Shown: piece by piece, positions 1-7,308 of the stretch | Numbering within the stretch: the stretch's first letter is position 1 | How the letters are laid out: each line of letters begins with the position of its first letter | Assembly (NCBI GenBank): GCA_964564785.1 | Contig: CAZMCT010000043.1 | Span: forward strand, 1-27,835 | DNA from: CAZMCT01 sp964564785 | Lineage (GTDB): Bacteria; Planctomycetota; Phycisphaerae; UBA1845; Fen-1342 | Length of the DNA stretch: 27,835 nucleotides | Direction: 5' to 3' | Notes under the pieces: generated by a model | What the model saw: only the letters and a program-made list of their open reading frames with translations | Database searches by the model: none | Told to the model about the DNA's origin: nothing | Position numbers and translations under genes: made by a program

Positions 1-1
1 C

Positions 2-1060
2 GTCGAGTACCTCGAAAAGCTGCGGGCCGAGCGGCTCACGCCCGAGTACCGCGACGGCCCGCCCGAAAAACGCGTCTGCTACGGTCTGCTGCCCGAGTCG
101 ATCAGCCACGAGGGCTACTCGGCCAAGCCCATGCACTCCTATTGGGACAACTTCTTCGCCCTGCGCGGCATCGCCGACGCCGCGGCCATCGCCGAGATCC
201 TCGGCCACGCCGACCTCGCCGGGCGCTGGGCCCGCCTCCGCGACGACTACCGCGCCACGCTGCACGAATCGATCCGCCTGGCCATGGAGCTCAAAAACAT
301 CGATTACCTCCCCGGCTGCGCCGAGCTCGGCGACTTCGACGCCACCTCCACCGCCATCGCCGTCTTCCCCTGCGGCGAGGCCGACCGCCTGCCCCCCGCG
401 GCCGTAATGGCCACGTTCGACCGCTACTGGCAATTCTTCTGCGACCGTCGCGACGGCCGGTTCGCCTGGGAAAACTACACGCCGTACGAGCTGCGCCTCG
501 TCGGCACGTTCGTCCGTCTCGGCCAGCCCGAGCGGGCGCACGCGCTGCTCGACTTCTTCTTCAAGGACCAGCGCCCGCCCGAGTGGCGGCAGTGGGCCGA
601 GGTCGTCTGGCGCGACCCCACTTCGCCGCGCTTCACCGGCGATCTGCCGCATACCTGGGTCGGCTCCGACTTCCTCTCGGCCGTCCGCAGCATGTTCGTC
701 TACGAGCGCGAGCGCGACGGCGCGCTCGTCCTCGCGGCCGGCGTGAACCCGGAGTGGATCGACTCCGATAACCCGCGGATCGAGCGCTGGCCGACGGAGT
801 ATGGCCCGGTCTCGTGGAGCTTCCTGCGGCAGCGGCCGAGCGGTGCTACGGATCAGCTCGAATTTCGCCTCGACGGCCCGCCCACCTGGCCGCCGGGCGG
901 AGTGGTCGTCTGCGCGCCAGGGTATTCGCAAGTCGCTTCTGCAAAAGCACTTGCTCCGAACGGGGCGGTACTCGAAGGCGTCGAGGTTCGCGGCCGCGAG
1001 ATCCGCATGGGTTCCCGCTTCGACAAGCTGATTATGAACGTCGCTCCGGCCTCACCTTGA
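2..1060 (+). CDS. Six-hairpin glycosidase-like protein, 3' part only
   Basis: The reading frame is open from base 2, so the start lies upstream of the window; about 352 residues are visible. The protein resembles the C-terminal (alpha/alpha) toroid part of large bacterial and planctomycete glycoside-hydrolase-like proteins. Recognisable stretches are PESISHEGYSAKPMHSYWDN, LPGCAELGDFDATSTAIAV, WENYTPYELRLVGTF and GDLPHTWVGSDFLSA. They are followed by a beta-rich tail and a TGA stop. In this family such stretches line the sugar-binding cavity, and the conserved E and D residues are candidate catalytic acids; I cannot assign them without the N-terminus. The substrate is unknown. An internal ATG at 131 falls inside conserved sequence and is not the start. 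No downstream partner gene follows; a repeat region begins immediately after. Confidence 0.75.
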   Translation, partial: VEYLEKLRAERLTPEYRDGPPEKRVCYGLLPESISHEGYSAKPMHSYWDNFFALRGIADAAAIAEILGHADLAGRWARLRDDYRATLHESIRLAMELKNIDYLPGCAELGDFDATSTAIAVFPCGEADRLPPAAVMATFDRYWQFFCDRRDGRFAWENYTPYELRLVGTFVRLGQPERAHALLDFFFKDQRPPEWRQWAEVVWRDPTSPRFTGDLPHTWVGSDFLSAVRSMFVYERERDGALVLAAGVNPEWIDSDNPRIERWPTEYGPVSWSFLRQRPSGATDQLEFRLDGPPTWPPGGVVVCAPGYSQVASAKALAPNGAVLEGVEVRGREIRMGSRFDKLIMNVAPASP

Positions 1061-1239
1061 AAACCGCAGCGCGTCACGTTCCCTGTGCAGACCGTCGCGC
1101 GTGGTTCGCTCTGTGGACCGTCAGCCGCGCAGCGGCACAAGACCGTAGCCCAAAACGCCAGCCATGTGTCTCGAGCGGGATTGCCAGCCCAGCCCCGGTC
1201 GGGGCCATCGAATCCCCGCATGACGGGGCGGCACGGCCG

Positions 1240-1278
1240 GGGTGGCACGGTCCGCAGCGGTACAGCCGCGCGGGGCGC
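1240..1278 (+). repeat. Left end of the GTGGCACGGTCCG interspersed element
   Basis: GGTGGCACGGTCCGCAGCGG followed by a CAGCCGCGC stretch matches the left end of the complete palindromic element at 14022-14126 almost base for base. Here the right arm is missing and the sequence runs straight into the 76-bp tandem array, so the array may have grown out of a copy of this element. Confidence 0.7.
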
Positions 1279-1620
1279 GGGCCGCTACGAACCGACTACA
1301 GGGCCGGGCTGGCATCCGAACGGTCGGCTTGAGCAACGCGGCCGCGCGGGGCGCNNNNNNNNNNNNNNNNNNNNNNNNNNNNNNNNNNNNNNNNNNNNNN
1401 NNNNNNNNNNNNNNNNNNNNNNNNNNNNNNNNNNNNNNNNNNNNNNNNNNNNNNGGGCCGCTACGAACCGAGTACAGGGCCGGGCTGGCATCCGAACGGT
1501 CGGCTTGAGCAACGCGGCCGCGCGGGACGCGGGCCGCTACGAACCGAGTACAGGGCCGGGCTGGCATCCGAACGGTCGGCTTGAGACACGCGGCCGCGCG
1601 GGACGCGGGCCGCTACGAAC
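1279..1620 (+). repeat. 76-bp tandem repeat array, interrupted by an assembly gap
   Basis: Units begin with GGGCCGCTACGAACCGA and recur with a period of exactly 76 bp at 1279, 1455, 1531 and 1607 (the last one breaks off after the first ~14 bases). The unit at 1279 ends exactly where the Ns begin (1355), and the first base after the gap starts a new unit, so the true copy number is unknown. Copies differ by only a few substitutions (for example GACTACAGG versus GAGTACAGG, and GGGGCGC versus GGGACGC). Each unit contains GCGGCCGC. The open frames across it come from the GC-rich repeat and are not credible genes. Confidence 0.9.
1355..1454. other. Assembly gap (100 N)
   Basis: Exactly 100 N bases, the usual placeholder length for a gap of unknown size. 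It sits precisely on a unit boundary of the 76-bp tandem array, which suggests that the assembler could not resolve the repeat. Confidence 0.98.
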
Positions 1621-1630
1621 CGGCCCCGCG

Positions 1631-1655
1631 CACTTCCGGTACGGCAGTGGCACAC
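1631..1655 (-). repeat. GTGTGCCACTGCCGT short interspersed repeat, copy 1
   Basis: On the minus strand this reads GTGTGCCACTGCCGTACCGG and then AAGTG. It is nearly identical to the copies at 25374-25398 and 25669-25693, over 23 kb away. The rest of the spacer up to the next gene (1656-1776) shows nothing I can name. Confidence 0.75.
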
Positions 1656-1776
1656 GGCGATCTCCAACCCTTTTCGGGCCGCATGCGGTCTCGTGGGATG
1701 CGGCAACCGCGTGGCACGCACGCTGAAAAAGACGCGGCCACCGCGCCCTGATTCATCGTCGCGCGTCGGCCGGCGC

Positions 1777-2298
1777 TCAGGGCGGGCTCACGCTCTCGCG
1801 CACCGCGCGGATGCGACGCCAGTGCGTGCCCTCCCAGTAGATATGGCCGCAGCCCGTGCAACGGTAGAACTCGTGGACCCAGATGAGGCTCCGGGCGGGC
1901 ACCACATCGCCGACCTCCGCCCGGTCCACGTATTCGAGCGGGCCGTTGCAGAGCGTGCAGCGCGGCACACCCGGCGTGAGGCCCAGCTCCCGCACCACGA
2001 ACCGCACCTGCTCGACCAGCCGCAGCCCGACCGGCAGCCTCAGGCCCCGGACCTGGCCGGTCGCCAGCGGCCGCCGCTCGAACAGCTTGCCGTCCGACGA
2101 CAGCAGCACGCGCCCCTCGGCCAGGGCGTGGGCGACCAGCTCGGCGTCGTCGATCCCGGGCGTGTAGCTCGCATCCACCCCCAGCACCCGCAGCCAGCGG
2201 GCCAGCCCGCCGCACATCGCGTCGCACGCCACCCGCGGATTCCCCGGCGAGATGCTCACCGCCGCATTGTACGTCAGGACCCGAGCCGCGACCGTCAT
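1777..2298 (-). CDS. Mut7-C RNase domain (PIN-like, DUF82) protein
   Basis: This 173-residue protein matches the stand-alone bacterial/archaeal Mut7-C family. It has an N-terminal PIN-like fold with a CDAMCGGLARWLRVLGVDASY segment (residues about 25-45), then D50/D51 and LLSSDGKLF (D69), which supply the conserved acidic residues expected to hold metal for RNA cleavage. A C-terminal zinc-ribbon follows, with two pairs C114-x2-C117 and C147-x2-C150. The family is predicted to be cytosolic ribonucleases; the RNA target is unknown. The ATG at 2298 lacks a clear Shine-Dalgarno sequence, and an in-frame GTG at 2256 would remove about 14 residues that precede the conserved domain. It stands alone on its strand, divergent from pgi. 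Confidence 0.85.
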   Translation of the reverse strand: MTVAARVLTYNAAVSISPGNPRVACDAMCGGLARWLRVLGVDASYTPGIDDAELVAHALAEGRVLLSSDGKLFERRPLATGQVRGLRLPVGLRLVEQVRFVVRELGLTPGVPRCTLCNGPLEYVDRAEVGDVVPARSLIWVHEFYRCTGCGHIYWEGTHWRRIRAVRESVSPP

Positions 2299-2468
2299 TC
2301 AAGCCGCGACTGTCTTCCCAACCCTAACCGCCTTCCCAGCGACGACTGCGAGGGAGCCCCTCGCCCGACGGGGGACCGCTGCCTGACGGCAATGGCTCCG
2401 ACCGCCCACAAGACACGCGACCCCCACGGTGTTATCTTTCCTCGGCTTTATTGGACCGGAGACCCGCG

Positions 2469-3875
2469 ATGCCCGCCCCCGTCCTCACGCTCGACTACGC
2501 CAACGTCCTCGATACCGCTGTCGGTCCCGTGCATGGCCTCAGCCCGGCCGAGATTCGCCGCACGGAGCCCGCCGCCAAGACCGCGATCGCGCGGATCGAA
2601 CGCGAGCGGCGGGCCGGCCAGCACCGCTACCGCGAGCTGCCGCACGACCGGGCGATGCTCCGGGCGGTCACCGCGGCCGTGCGACGCTACTTTGGCCGCT
2701 ACGAGAACCTCGTCGTCCTCGGCATCGGCGGCTCGGCCCTGGGCAACATCGCGCTCCAGACGGCACTCAACCCGGCCTACCACAACCTGATGACCCGCGG
2801 CCGCCGCGGCCCGCGGCTGTTCGTGATGGACAACGTCGACCCGGTGCAGTTCGCCAACCTGCTCGACGTGCTCGGCCCGAGCCTGAAAAAGACGCTCTTC
2901 AATGTCATCAGCAAATCGGGCGAGACGGCCGAGACCGCGGCCCAGTTTCTGATCGTCCGCGACCTGCTGGCCCGCAAGCTCGGCCGCCGCGGCCTGGTCG
3001 CAAACCTGCTGGTCACGACCGACCCGGAGGGCGGCACGATGCGCGGCATCGTCGACGCCGAGGGATACGCGGCGCTGCCGGTGCCGCCGGGCGTCGGCGG
3101 GCGGTTCTCGGTCCTCTCCGCGGTCGGCCTGTTCAGCGCGGGGATGTGCGGCATCCGGATCGACCGGCTGCTGGCCGGGGCGGCCGCGATGGGCCGCCGC
3201 GTGTCAACCTCGAACATCCGCCGCAACCCGGCCGCGCTGTTGGCGCTGCTGCTGTACATGTTCTACGTCCGCGGCAAGCGGCTGCACGTGATGATGCCGT
3301 ACGCGTACGGGCTGAAGGACCTGGCCGACTGGTACCGCCAGCTGTGGGCCGAGAGCCTGGGCAAGGCGACCGACCTCGACGGCCAGCCCGCGGGCGTCGG
3401 CCCGACGCCGATCAAGGCCCTCGGGGCGACCGACCAGCACTCGCAGGTGCAGCTCTACCGCGAGGGGCCGAATGACAAGGTCTTCATCTTCCTCGAGGTC
3501 GAGAAGTTCGCTCGCGACGTGAAGATCCCCCGGGCGGCCGACCTGCCCGATGCACTCGCGTATTTGTCGGGAGCGTCGCTGGGCCAACTGCTGAACGCCG
3601 AAAAACGCGCGACCGAGTGCGCGCTGGTGGCCAGCCAGCGGCCGTGCCTGACCCTGCGCTTCCCGGTCGTAACCGAGGAGACGGTCGGCCAGTTCATTAT
3701 GCTGTGGGAGGCGGCCACCTCGATCGCCGGCTACCTGCTGAACGTCAACCCCTACGACCAGCCCGCGGTGCAGCTCGGCAAAGACCTCACGTACGCCCTG
3801 ATGGGCAAGGCCGGCTACGAAGCCGTGGCCCGCCAGTACCTGAAGAAAGCACCACCAAGCCGCCACAAGACATAG
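2469..3875 (+). CDS. pgi: Glucose-6-phosphate isomerase
   Basis: Interconverts glucose-6-phosphate and fructose-6-phosphate in the cytosol. At 468 residues it is of the shorter bacterial type. Visible landmarks are VVLGIGGSALG (residues about 82-92, phosphosugar-binding SIS domain), VISKSGETAET (147-155), the catalytic-base region WYRQLWAESLGK with E295, GATDQHSQVQL with H324, and near the C-terminus NPYDQPAVQLGK. The ATG at 2469 is preceded by GGAG at 2458-2461 with seven bases of spacing. An in-frame TTG at 2451 would add six residues but would swallow this ribosome binding site, so I reject it. No partner gene is co-transcribed. Confidence 0.95.
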   Translation: MPAPVLTLDYANVLDTAVGPVHGLSPAEIRRTEPAAKTAIARIERERRAGQHRYRELPHDRAMLRAVTAAVRRYFGRYENLVVLGIGGSALGNIALQTALNPAYHNLMTRGRRGPRLFVMDNVDPVQFANLLDVLGPSLKKTLFNVISKSGETAETAAQFLIVRDLLARKLGRRGLVANLLVTTDPEGGTMRGIVDAEGYAALPVPPGVGGRFSVLSAVGLFSAGMCGIRIDRLLAGAAAMGRRVSTSNIRRNPAALLALLLYMFYVRGKRLHVMMPYAYGLKDLADWYRQLWAESLGKATDLDGQPAGVGPTPIKALGATDQHSQVQLYREGPNDKVFIFLEVEKFARDVKIPRAADLPDALAYLSGASLGQLLNAEKRATECALVASQRPCLTLRFPVVTEETVGQFIMLWEAATSIAGYLLNVNPYDQPAVQLGKDLTYALMGKAGYEAVARQYLKKAPPSRHKT

Positions 3876-3902
3876 GCCACCGGGACGCCCACGCCATCAC
3901 AG

Positions 3903-3930
3903 CCCGTTGAAAAAGGGGTTGACCAACGGG
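3903..3930 (+). repeat. CCCGTTGAAAAAGGGG inverted repeat downstream of pgi
   Basis: CCCGTTG (3903-3909) pairs perfectly with CAACGGG (3924-3930) around a 14-base loop containing AAAAAGGGG. The same motif, as its complement TTCAACGGG, ends repeat tracts at 6411-6424, 13996 and 14280. It may also act as a weak transcription end for pgi, but there is no T-tract. Confidence 0.55.
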
Positions 3931-3975
3931 ACAGAAACCGCGGGACCCGCGGGTGGCGCTGCTGCGCGGGTGGAT

Positions 3976-4005
3976 GGGCGCTGAGCCGGCCCCCTCTCAA
4001 TGGGC
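3976..4005 (+). repeat. GCGC-GAGCCGG-CCC hairpin repeat, copy 1
   Basis: GGCGCTGAGCCGG is followed by GGCCC (3987-3991) pairing with GGGCC (4001-4005). Related copies at 6331-6366, 9738-9773 and 14189-14201 share a core close to GGCGCGGAGCCGG next to a C-run and a G-run that can pair. Confidence 0.5.
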
Positions 4006-4228
4006 CGATAAGGCTCGAATCTCGTCTTCCCCCGGCTCCTCACGGTTGAGCTCCTCGGCTCTCCGGGCGCTCATGGCGCTTCGCGTTCCGACCGTTCGCT
4101 GCCGCGCGGGGCTCGGATCGAGCGGCCGGTTCAGCCCCGCACGCCACGCAAGTGGGCGATCGAGCGCCGCGACTGCTCGACGGTTTCGCGGAGCGCGCCA
4201 CGATTGTCATTCCGCGGAGCGTTCCAGC

Positions 4229-4263
4229 CCTGTCATTCCGAAAAGCGCAGCGACGAGGAATCG
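4229..4263 (+). repeat. GTCATTCCG...GAGGAATC interspersed repeat
   Basis: CTGTCATTCCG, then AAAAGCGCAGCGACGAGGAATC, closely resembles the widespread bacterial intergenic GTCATTCCGAGCGAAGCGAGGAATC-type palindromic repeat (GATTCC/GGAATC symmetry). A partial second copy, GTCATTCCGCGGAGCG, lies at 4206-4221. GTCATCCTGCGCAGCG at 4367-4382 looks like a diverged third. Confidence 0.65.
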
Positions 4264-4403
4264 GGCCCCGGACCGGGGAACCTCGAACTTCGCGACCAAC
4301 GCCGACCTTGACCCGGTCCTCCCACCCCCGCCGCGCCCCCTGCGCTTGACGCCCCGCCGCGGCGCCGTCATCCTGCGCAGCGGGCTTTTTCGGGGAGTGT
4401 GCC

Positions 4404-4835
4404 ATGGCATTCGAAATCACCAGAGTTGACGTGTGGGCGGGGGAGATCGAGGACCGGCCGGGCGCGCTGGCCGAGAAGCTCGAAGCCCTGCAACGCGCCG
4501 GGGCCAACCTCGATTTCGTGATCGTCCGGCCGTCGGCCAGTCTGCCCGGTACCGGCGTTCTGTTCGTGGCCCAGATCCACGGCCCCGAGCAGACCCGCGC
4601 CGCCGAGCAATCCGGGCTGATCAAAAGCCATCGCATGCACGTCATCCGAATCGTCGGGCCGGACCGTCCGGGCCTGGGCGCGGGAATCGCCCGTACGGTG
4701 GCTCAGGCGGGACTCAACATCGACGGACTGTCGGCCGCCGCGGTCGGCGATCAGGCGATCTTCTACATCCGTTTCGCCACGGACGCCGAGGCGCGGCAGG
4801 GTGCCCAGCTTCTGACGAAAATGCTCGGCGCCTGA
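4404..4835 (+). CDS. Double ACT-domain protein
   Basis: This 143-residue protein consists of two ACT domains in tandem. The first covers residues about 1-70 (ITRVDVWAGEIEDRPGALAEKLEALQRAGANLDF), the second about 76-140 (HVIRIVGPDRPGLGAGIARTVAQAGLNIDGLSAA). Each has the DRPGxL/GxxGxN ligand-binding turn used by ACT domains to bind amino acids at dimer interfaces. There is no attached catalytic domain, so it is probably a small regulatory or sensor protein; its partner enzyme is unknown. The ATG is preceded by a GGGGAG-like ribosome binding site ending about seven bases upstream. It converges with the aminotransferase on the other strand, with under 100 bp between the two stop codons. Confidence 0.9.
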   Translation: MAFEITRVDVWAGEIEDRPGALAEKLEALQRAGANLDFVIVRPSASLPGTGVLFVAQIHGPEQTRAAEQSGLIKSHRMHVIRIVGPDRPGLGAGIARTVAQAGLNIDGLSAAAVGDQAIFYIRFATDAEARQGAQLLTKMLGA

Positions 4836-4875
4836 CCGCGCGGACAACGACAGGCGGAGGGCAACAAGGCTTCCT

Positions 4876-4931
4876 GTTCCCCGTTCCCCGTTCCCCGTTC
4901 CCTGTTCCCTGTTCCCTGTTCCCTGTTCCCT
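4876..4931 (-). repeat. GGGAACA heptamer array, 8 units, G-quadruplex-capable
   Basis: On the plus strand there are three GTTCCCC units (4876-4896) then five GTTCCCT units (4897-4931). Read on the minus strand this is AGGGAAC/GGGGAAC repeated, giving runs of three or four G separated by four-base spacers, a pattern able to form G-quadruplexes. The last repeat supplies part of the TAG stop codon (4930-4932) of the aminotransferase gene, so the array becomes the first part of its 3' UTR. Confidence 0.9.
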
Positions 4932-6303
4932 ATTTTTCGACCTCCCCCAGGCACTCATCCAGACAGTCCAGCAGAAAGTCGATGTCGTCCCGGCTCAGGC
5001 ACATCGGCGGGGCGAGCCGGAGGACGTTCCAGTCGCAGCCGCTCTTGGCGATCAGCAGCCCCCGTTGCCGCGCCAGCTCGATCAGCCGCTTCGTCTCGGC
5101 CGTCGCCGGCGCCTTGCTCCGCCGGTCCTGCACCAGCTCGACGCCCTGGAGCAGCCCGAGGCCCCGGACCTCGCCGATCAAAGCGTGCCTCTCCTGGAGC
5201 TCCAGCAGGCCCGCGCGCAAATACGCCCCCAGCTCGCGGGCCCGCACCTGAACCCCCTCCTGGTCGATCACCTCCAGCGTCGCCAGCCCGAAAGTCGCCG
5301 CGACGGGATTGCCCCCGAACGTGTTGAAGTGCTTCTTGCGCGCCAGGGCGGCCGCCACCTCCGGCCGGGCCGTCACGGCCGAGAGCGGCGCTCCGTTCCC
5401 GATGCCCTTGGCCATGGTCACGATATCGGGCGTGACGCCGAAATTCTCGAACCCCCAGAATGCGGAGCCGGTGCGGCCCCAGCCGGTCTGGACCTCGTCG
5501 GCGATGCACAGACCGCCGTAGCGGCGCACGATCTCGTAAGCGAGGCGGAAATACTCGGGCGGCGGCACGATCACGCCGCCGATGCCCTGTACCGACTCGG
5601 CGATCAGGCACGCGATGTCGCCGGCCGTCTCCTGTCGGATCAGCGTCTCGATGCTCCGGGCGCAGGCCAGGTCGCAGGCCGGGTAGTTCAGCCCCAGCGG
5701 ACAGCGATAGCAGTAGCCGTTCGGGCAGAACTTCGCATTCACGCCCGCGTCGGCCGGAAACTTCCACTCGCTCAGCCCCGTGACGCGCATGGTGGCACCG
5801 GTGCCGCCGTGGTAGCCGTTCCGCAGGCACAGCACCTCGTTGCGGCCGGTGTGGGTGCGGGCCATGAGGATCGCGTATTCGTTGGCCTCGCTCCCGGAAT
5901 TGCCGAAATAGGTCTGTTTCAGATTCGAGCCGGCCGGCATGTGATGGGCGATCTCGCGGGCGTACAGGGCCACCGTCGGGTGCAGGTAGAGCGTGGTCGT
6001 GTGCACCAGTCGGCCGACCTGCTCGCGGACGCGGGCGGTGACCTTGGGGTGGCAGTGGCCGACGGAGACGCTGACGATGCCGCCGGCGCAGTCGAGGTAC
6101 TGGCGGCCCTGCTCGTCGAAGACGTACTGCATGTGGCCCTCGACGAGGCAGAGGGGCTCGTCGTAGTACAGCAGCAGGCCGGGGTTCAGATACTCGCGCC
6201 GCAGGGCCAGGATTTCGTCGCGGGATGGTCCGGTGTAGGCGATCGGCCGCTGAGGACTTTCCGGGAGCGGACGGCGGGGCCGCGCGGGGGATCGGGACGT
6301 CAT
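4930..6303 (-). CDS. Class III PLP aminotransferase, alanine-glyoxylate (AGXT2) type
   Basis: A 457-residue PLP enzyme of the class III (ornithine/GABA/AGXT2-like) aminotransferases. Visible motifs are GNSGSEAN (134-141, cofactor phosphate binding), RNGYHGGTGATM (161-172), IADEVQTGWGRTG (D269 contacts the PLP ring) and MAKGIGNG with the Schiff-base lysine K299. The closest likeness is to bacterial alanine-glyoxylate aminotransferase-like proteins; the exact amino donor cannot be read from sequence. Residues 193-214 hold a five-cysteine cluster (C193, C198, C201, C210, C214) within FCPNGYCYRCPLGLNYPACD. The ATG at 6303 has GGAGG eight bases upstream. Its stop codon lies in a heptamer repeat array. 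It is monocistronic as far as the window shows. Confidence 0.9.
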   Translation of the reverse strand: MTSRSPARPRRPLPESPQRPIAYTGPSRDEILALRREYLNPGLLLYYDEPLCLVEGHMQYVFDEQGRQYLDCAGGIVSVSVGHCHPKVTARVREQVGRLVHTTTLYLHPTVALYAREIAHHMPAGSNLKQTYFGNSGSEANEYAILMARTHTGRNEVLCLRNGYHGGTGATMRVTGLSEWKFPADAGVNAKFCPNGYCYRCPLGLNYPACDLACARSIETLIRQETAGDIACLIAESVQGIGGVIVPPPEYFRLAYEIVRRYGGLCIADEVQTGWGRTGSAFWGFENFGVTPDIVTMAKGIGNGAPLSAVTARPEVAAALARKKHFNTFGGNPVAATFGLATLEVIDQEGVQVRARELGAYLRAGLLELQERHALIGEVRGLGLLQGVELVQDRRSKAPATAETKRLIELARQRGLLIAKSGCDWNVLRLAPPMCLSRDDIDFLLDCLDECLGEVEK

Positions 6304-6330
6304 CGGCTGTACCTCCGGCGGGAATCTTAA

Positions 6331-6366
6331 CCGCCCGCTGGGAAAGCGGGCTGGCTCCGCGCTGAC
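6331..6366 (-). repeat. GCGCGGAGCCAGCCCGCT hairpin repeat, copy 2
   Basis: GCCCGCT (6333-6339) and AGCGGGC (6345-6351) form a seven-base stem with a five-base loop, followed by TGGCTCCGCGC. On the minus strand this reads GCGCGGAGCCAGCCCGCT, matching the family at 3976, 9738 and 14189. It lies between two divergent genes. Confidence 0.55.
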
Positions 6367-6458
6367 CCGCTCTTGCGGTGAGGAAAGCAGCCACGCCCGC
6401 GGTGCCTGTTCCCTCTTTCAACGGGCCGTCCAGAGGCGGCGGTTTTCTCGTCAGCTTA

Positions 6459-6488
6459 TTCAACTGCCCGCCGGCACCTCCCGATAAA
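6459..6488 (+). promoter_or_regulatory. Possible promoter for the basic small protein
   Basis: TTCAAC (6459-6464) and GATAAA (6483-6488) are spaced by 18 bases, a modest sigma-70-like pair about 55 bases upstream of the start codon. Both boxes are imperfect. Confidence 0.3.
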
Positions 6489-6542
6489 CGGAAGGTAAAT
6501 CTGTTTCCGCCACGACGGACAGCAAGCGCAGTGGAGAGCCTT

Positions 6543-6995
6543 ATGCCACCGAGAAAGACGAACTACAAGTACAGCTCCTACAACCGGACCAGCCGGACGA
6601 CCCGGCGGAACCCCACGTGCACGACCTGGTCGTGCAACTCGCCCCAGTATCGGGGCATCCGCACGGAGTGCCAGTGGCGGATGGGGTCGTACCGCAACCT
6701 CTACACGCAGTTCACCGGGGCGGGTCGCAACACGATGTTCTCGCCGACCACCGCCAACAAGTGGATGCGCTACGTCAACAACGGGGTGCTGATCTACAAG
6801 TTCAACACCCGGGACTTCGCCCGTTACTTCGGGACCCGCTGGACGAACGCCACCCCGACTGCCATCCGCAAGTATCTCACCCGGCGGTATGGCACCACCA
6901 TCAAGGATGTCACCCGCGGCAAGGGCAACTGCTGGCTGATCGCGGCCAGCCGCACGCCCACCGCGCGGCCGTTCAACAACTACAACTGGATGTAG
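6543..6995 (+). CDS. Unrecognised small, very basic protein
   Basis: A 150-residue protein I do not recognise. The start is the ATG at 6543, preceded by GGAG (6533-6536) six bases upstream; the frame stays open further upstream but that part runs through repeat sequence. It is rich in Arg, Thr, Asn and Tyr and poor in acidic residues. The N-terminal ~45 residues are low complexity, with many Lys/Arg/Ser/Tyr and three cysteines (C26, C31, C43). The C-terminal half looks folded: NKWMRYVNNGVLIYKFNTRD, a helix-like ATPTAIRKYLTRRYG, then GKGNCWLIAAS (C130). No signal peptide or membrane segment. The charge suggests nucleic-acid or polyanion binding, but that is inference only. A good hairpin terminator follows. 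Confidence 0.75.
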   Translation: MPPRKTNYKYSSYNRTSRTTRRNPTCTTWSCNSPQYRGIRTECQWRMGSYRNLYTQFTGAGRNTMFSPTTANKWMRYVNNGVLIYKFNTRDFARYFGTRWTNATPTAIRKYLTRRYGTTIKDVTRGKGNCWLIAASRTPTARPFNNYNWM

Positions 6996-7063
6996 GGTTT
7001 CGGCGACGCCGCTCGGACCGGCGCCGCCGCATCGCATTTCGCCCGCTTGCTGATTCGTCCGCT

Positions 7064-7100
7064 GCGGCCCGCCGGCATTCCTTCGGCGGGCCGCGTTGTT
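7064..7100 (+). terminator. Hairpin terminator after the basic small protein
   Basis: GCGGCCCGCCG (7064-7074) pairs perfectly with CGGCGGGCCGC (7084-7094): an 11-bp GC stem with a nine-base loop, followed by GTTGTTG. The T-tract is weak but the stem is very stable. It lies about 70 bases after the stop codon at 6995. Confidence 0.65.
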
Positions 7101-7308
7101 GCGCCGCACCGCCGATCCCCCCTCACTCCCCATCGCCCGGTGGTACACTGTGCCTCGCGCCCGCGTCGCCAGCCCAAACGGGTGCCCCGCCCCTGCCGGT
7201 CCGCCGGCGGGCGCCACTCCTTTCCGGGCAGATGCGGTCGCCGACGGAAATGACCGGCGGCACTTCCGACGAGCTTGGCGCAGCCCGCCGCGCCGCTCGA
7301 ATCCGGCC

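Larger units (their letters stand above)
3876..4403. other. Repeat-containing spacer between pgi and the ACT protein
   Basis: About 530 bp without a credible gene. It contains three kinds of short repeat, listed separately: an inverted repeat CCCGTTG/CAACGGG just after pgi, a GGCGC-GAGCCGG element, and GTCATTCCG-type repeats. No good terminator with a T-tract is seen after pgi. Confidence 0.6.

Noticed and set aside
1085..1726. Open frames across the 76-bp array
   Set aside because: They run through Ns and exist on both strands because the repeat lacks stop codons; there is no start signal.
2451..2468. Upstream TTG start for pgi
   Set aside because: It would place the GGAG ribosome binding site inside the gene; the ATG at 2469 is correctly spaced.
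6378..6542. 55-residue upstream extension of the basic protein
   Set aside because: It translates through repeat sequence (TTCAACGGG) and lacks a ribosome binding site; the ATG at 6543 has one.
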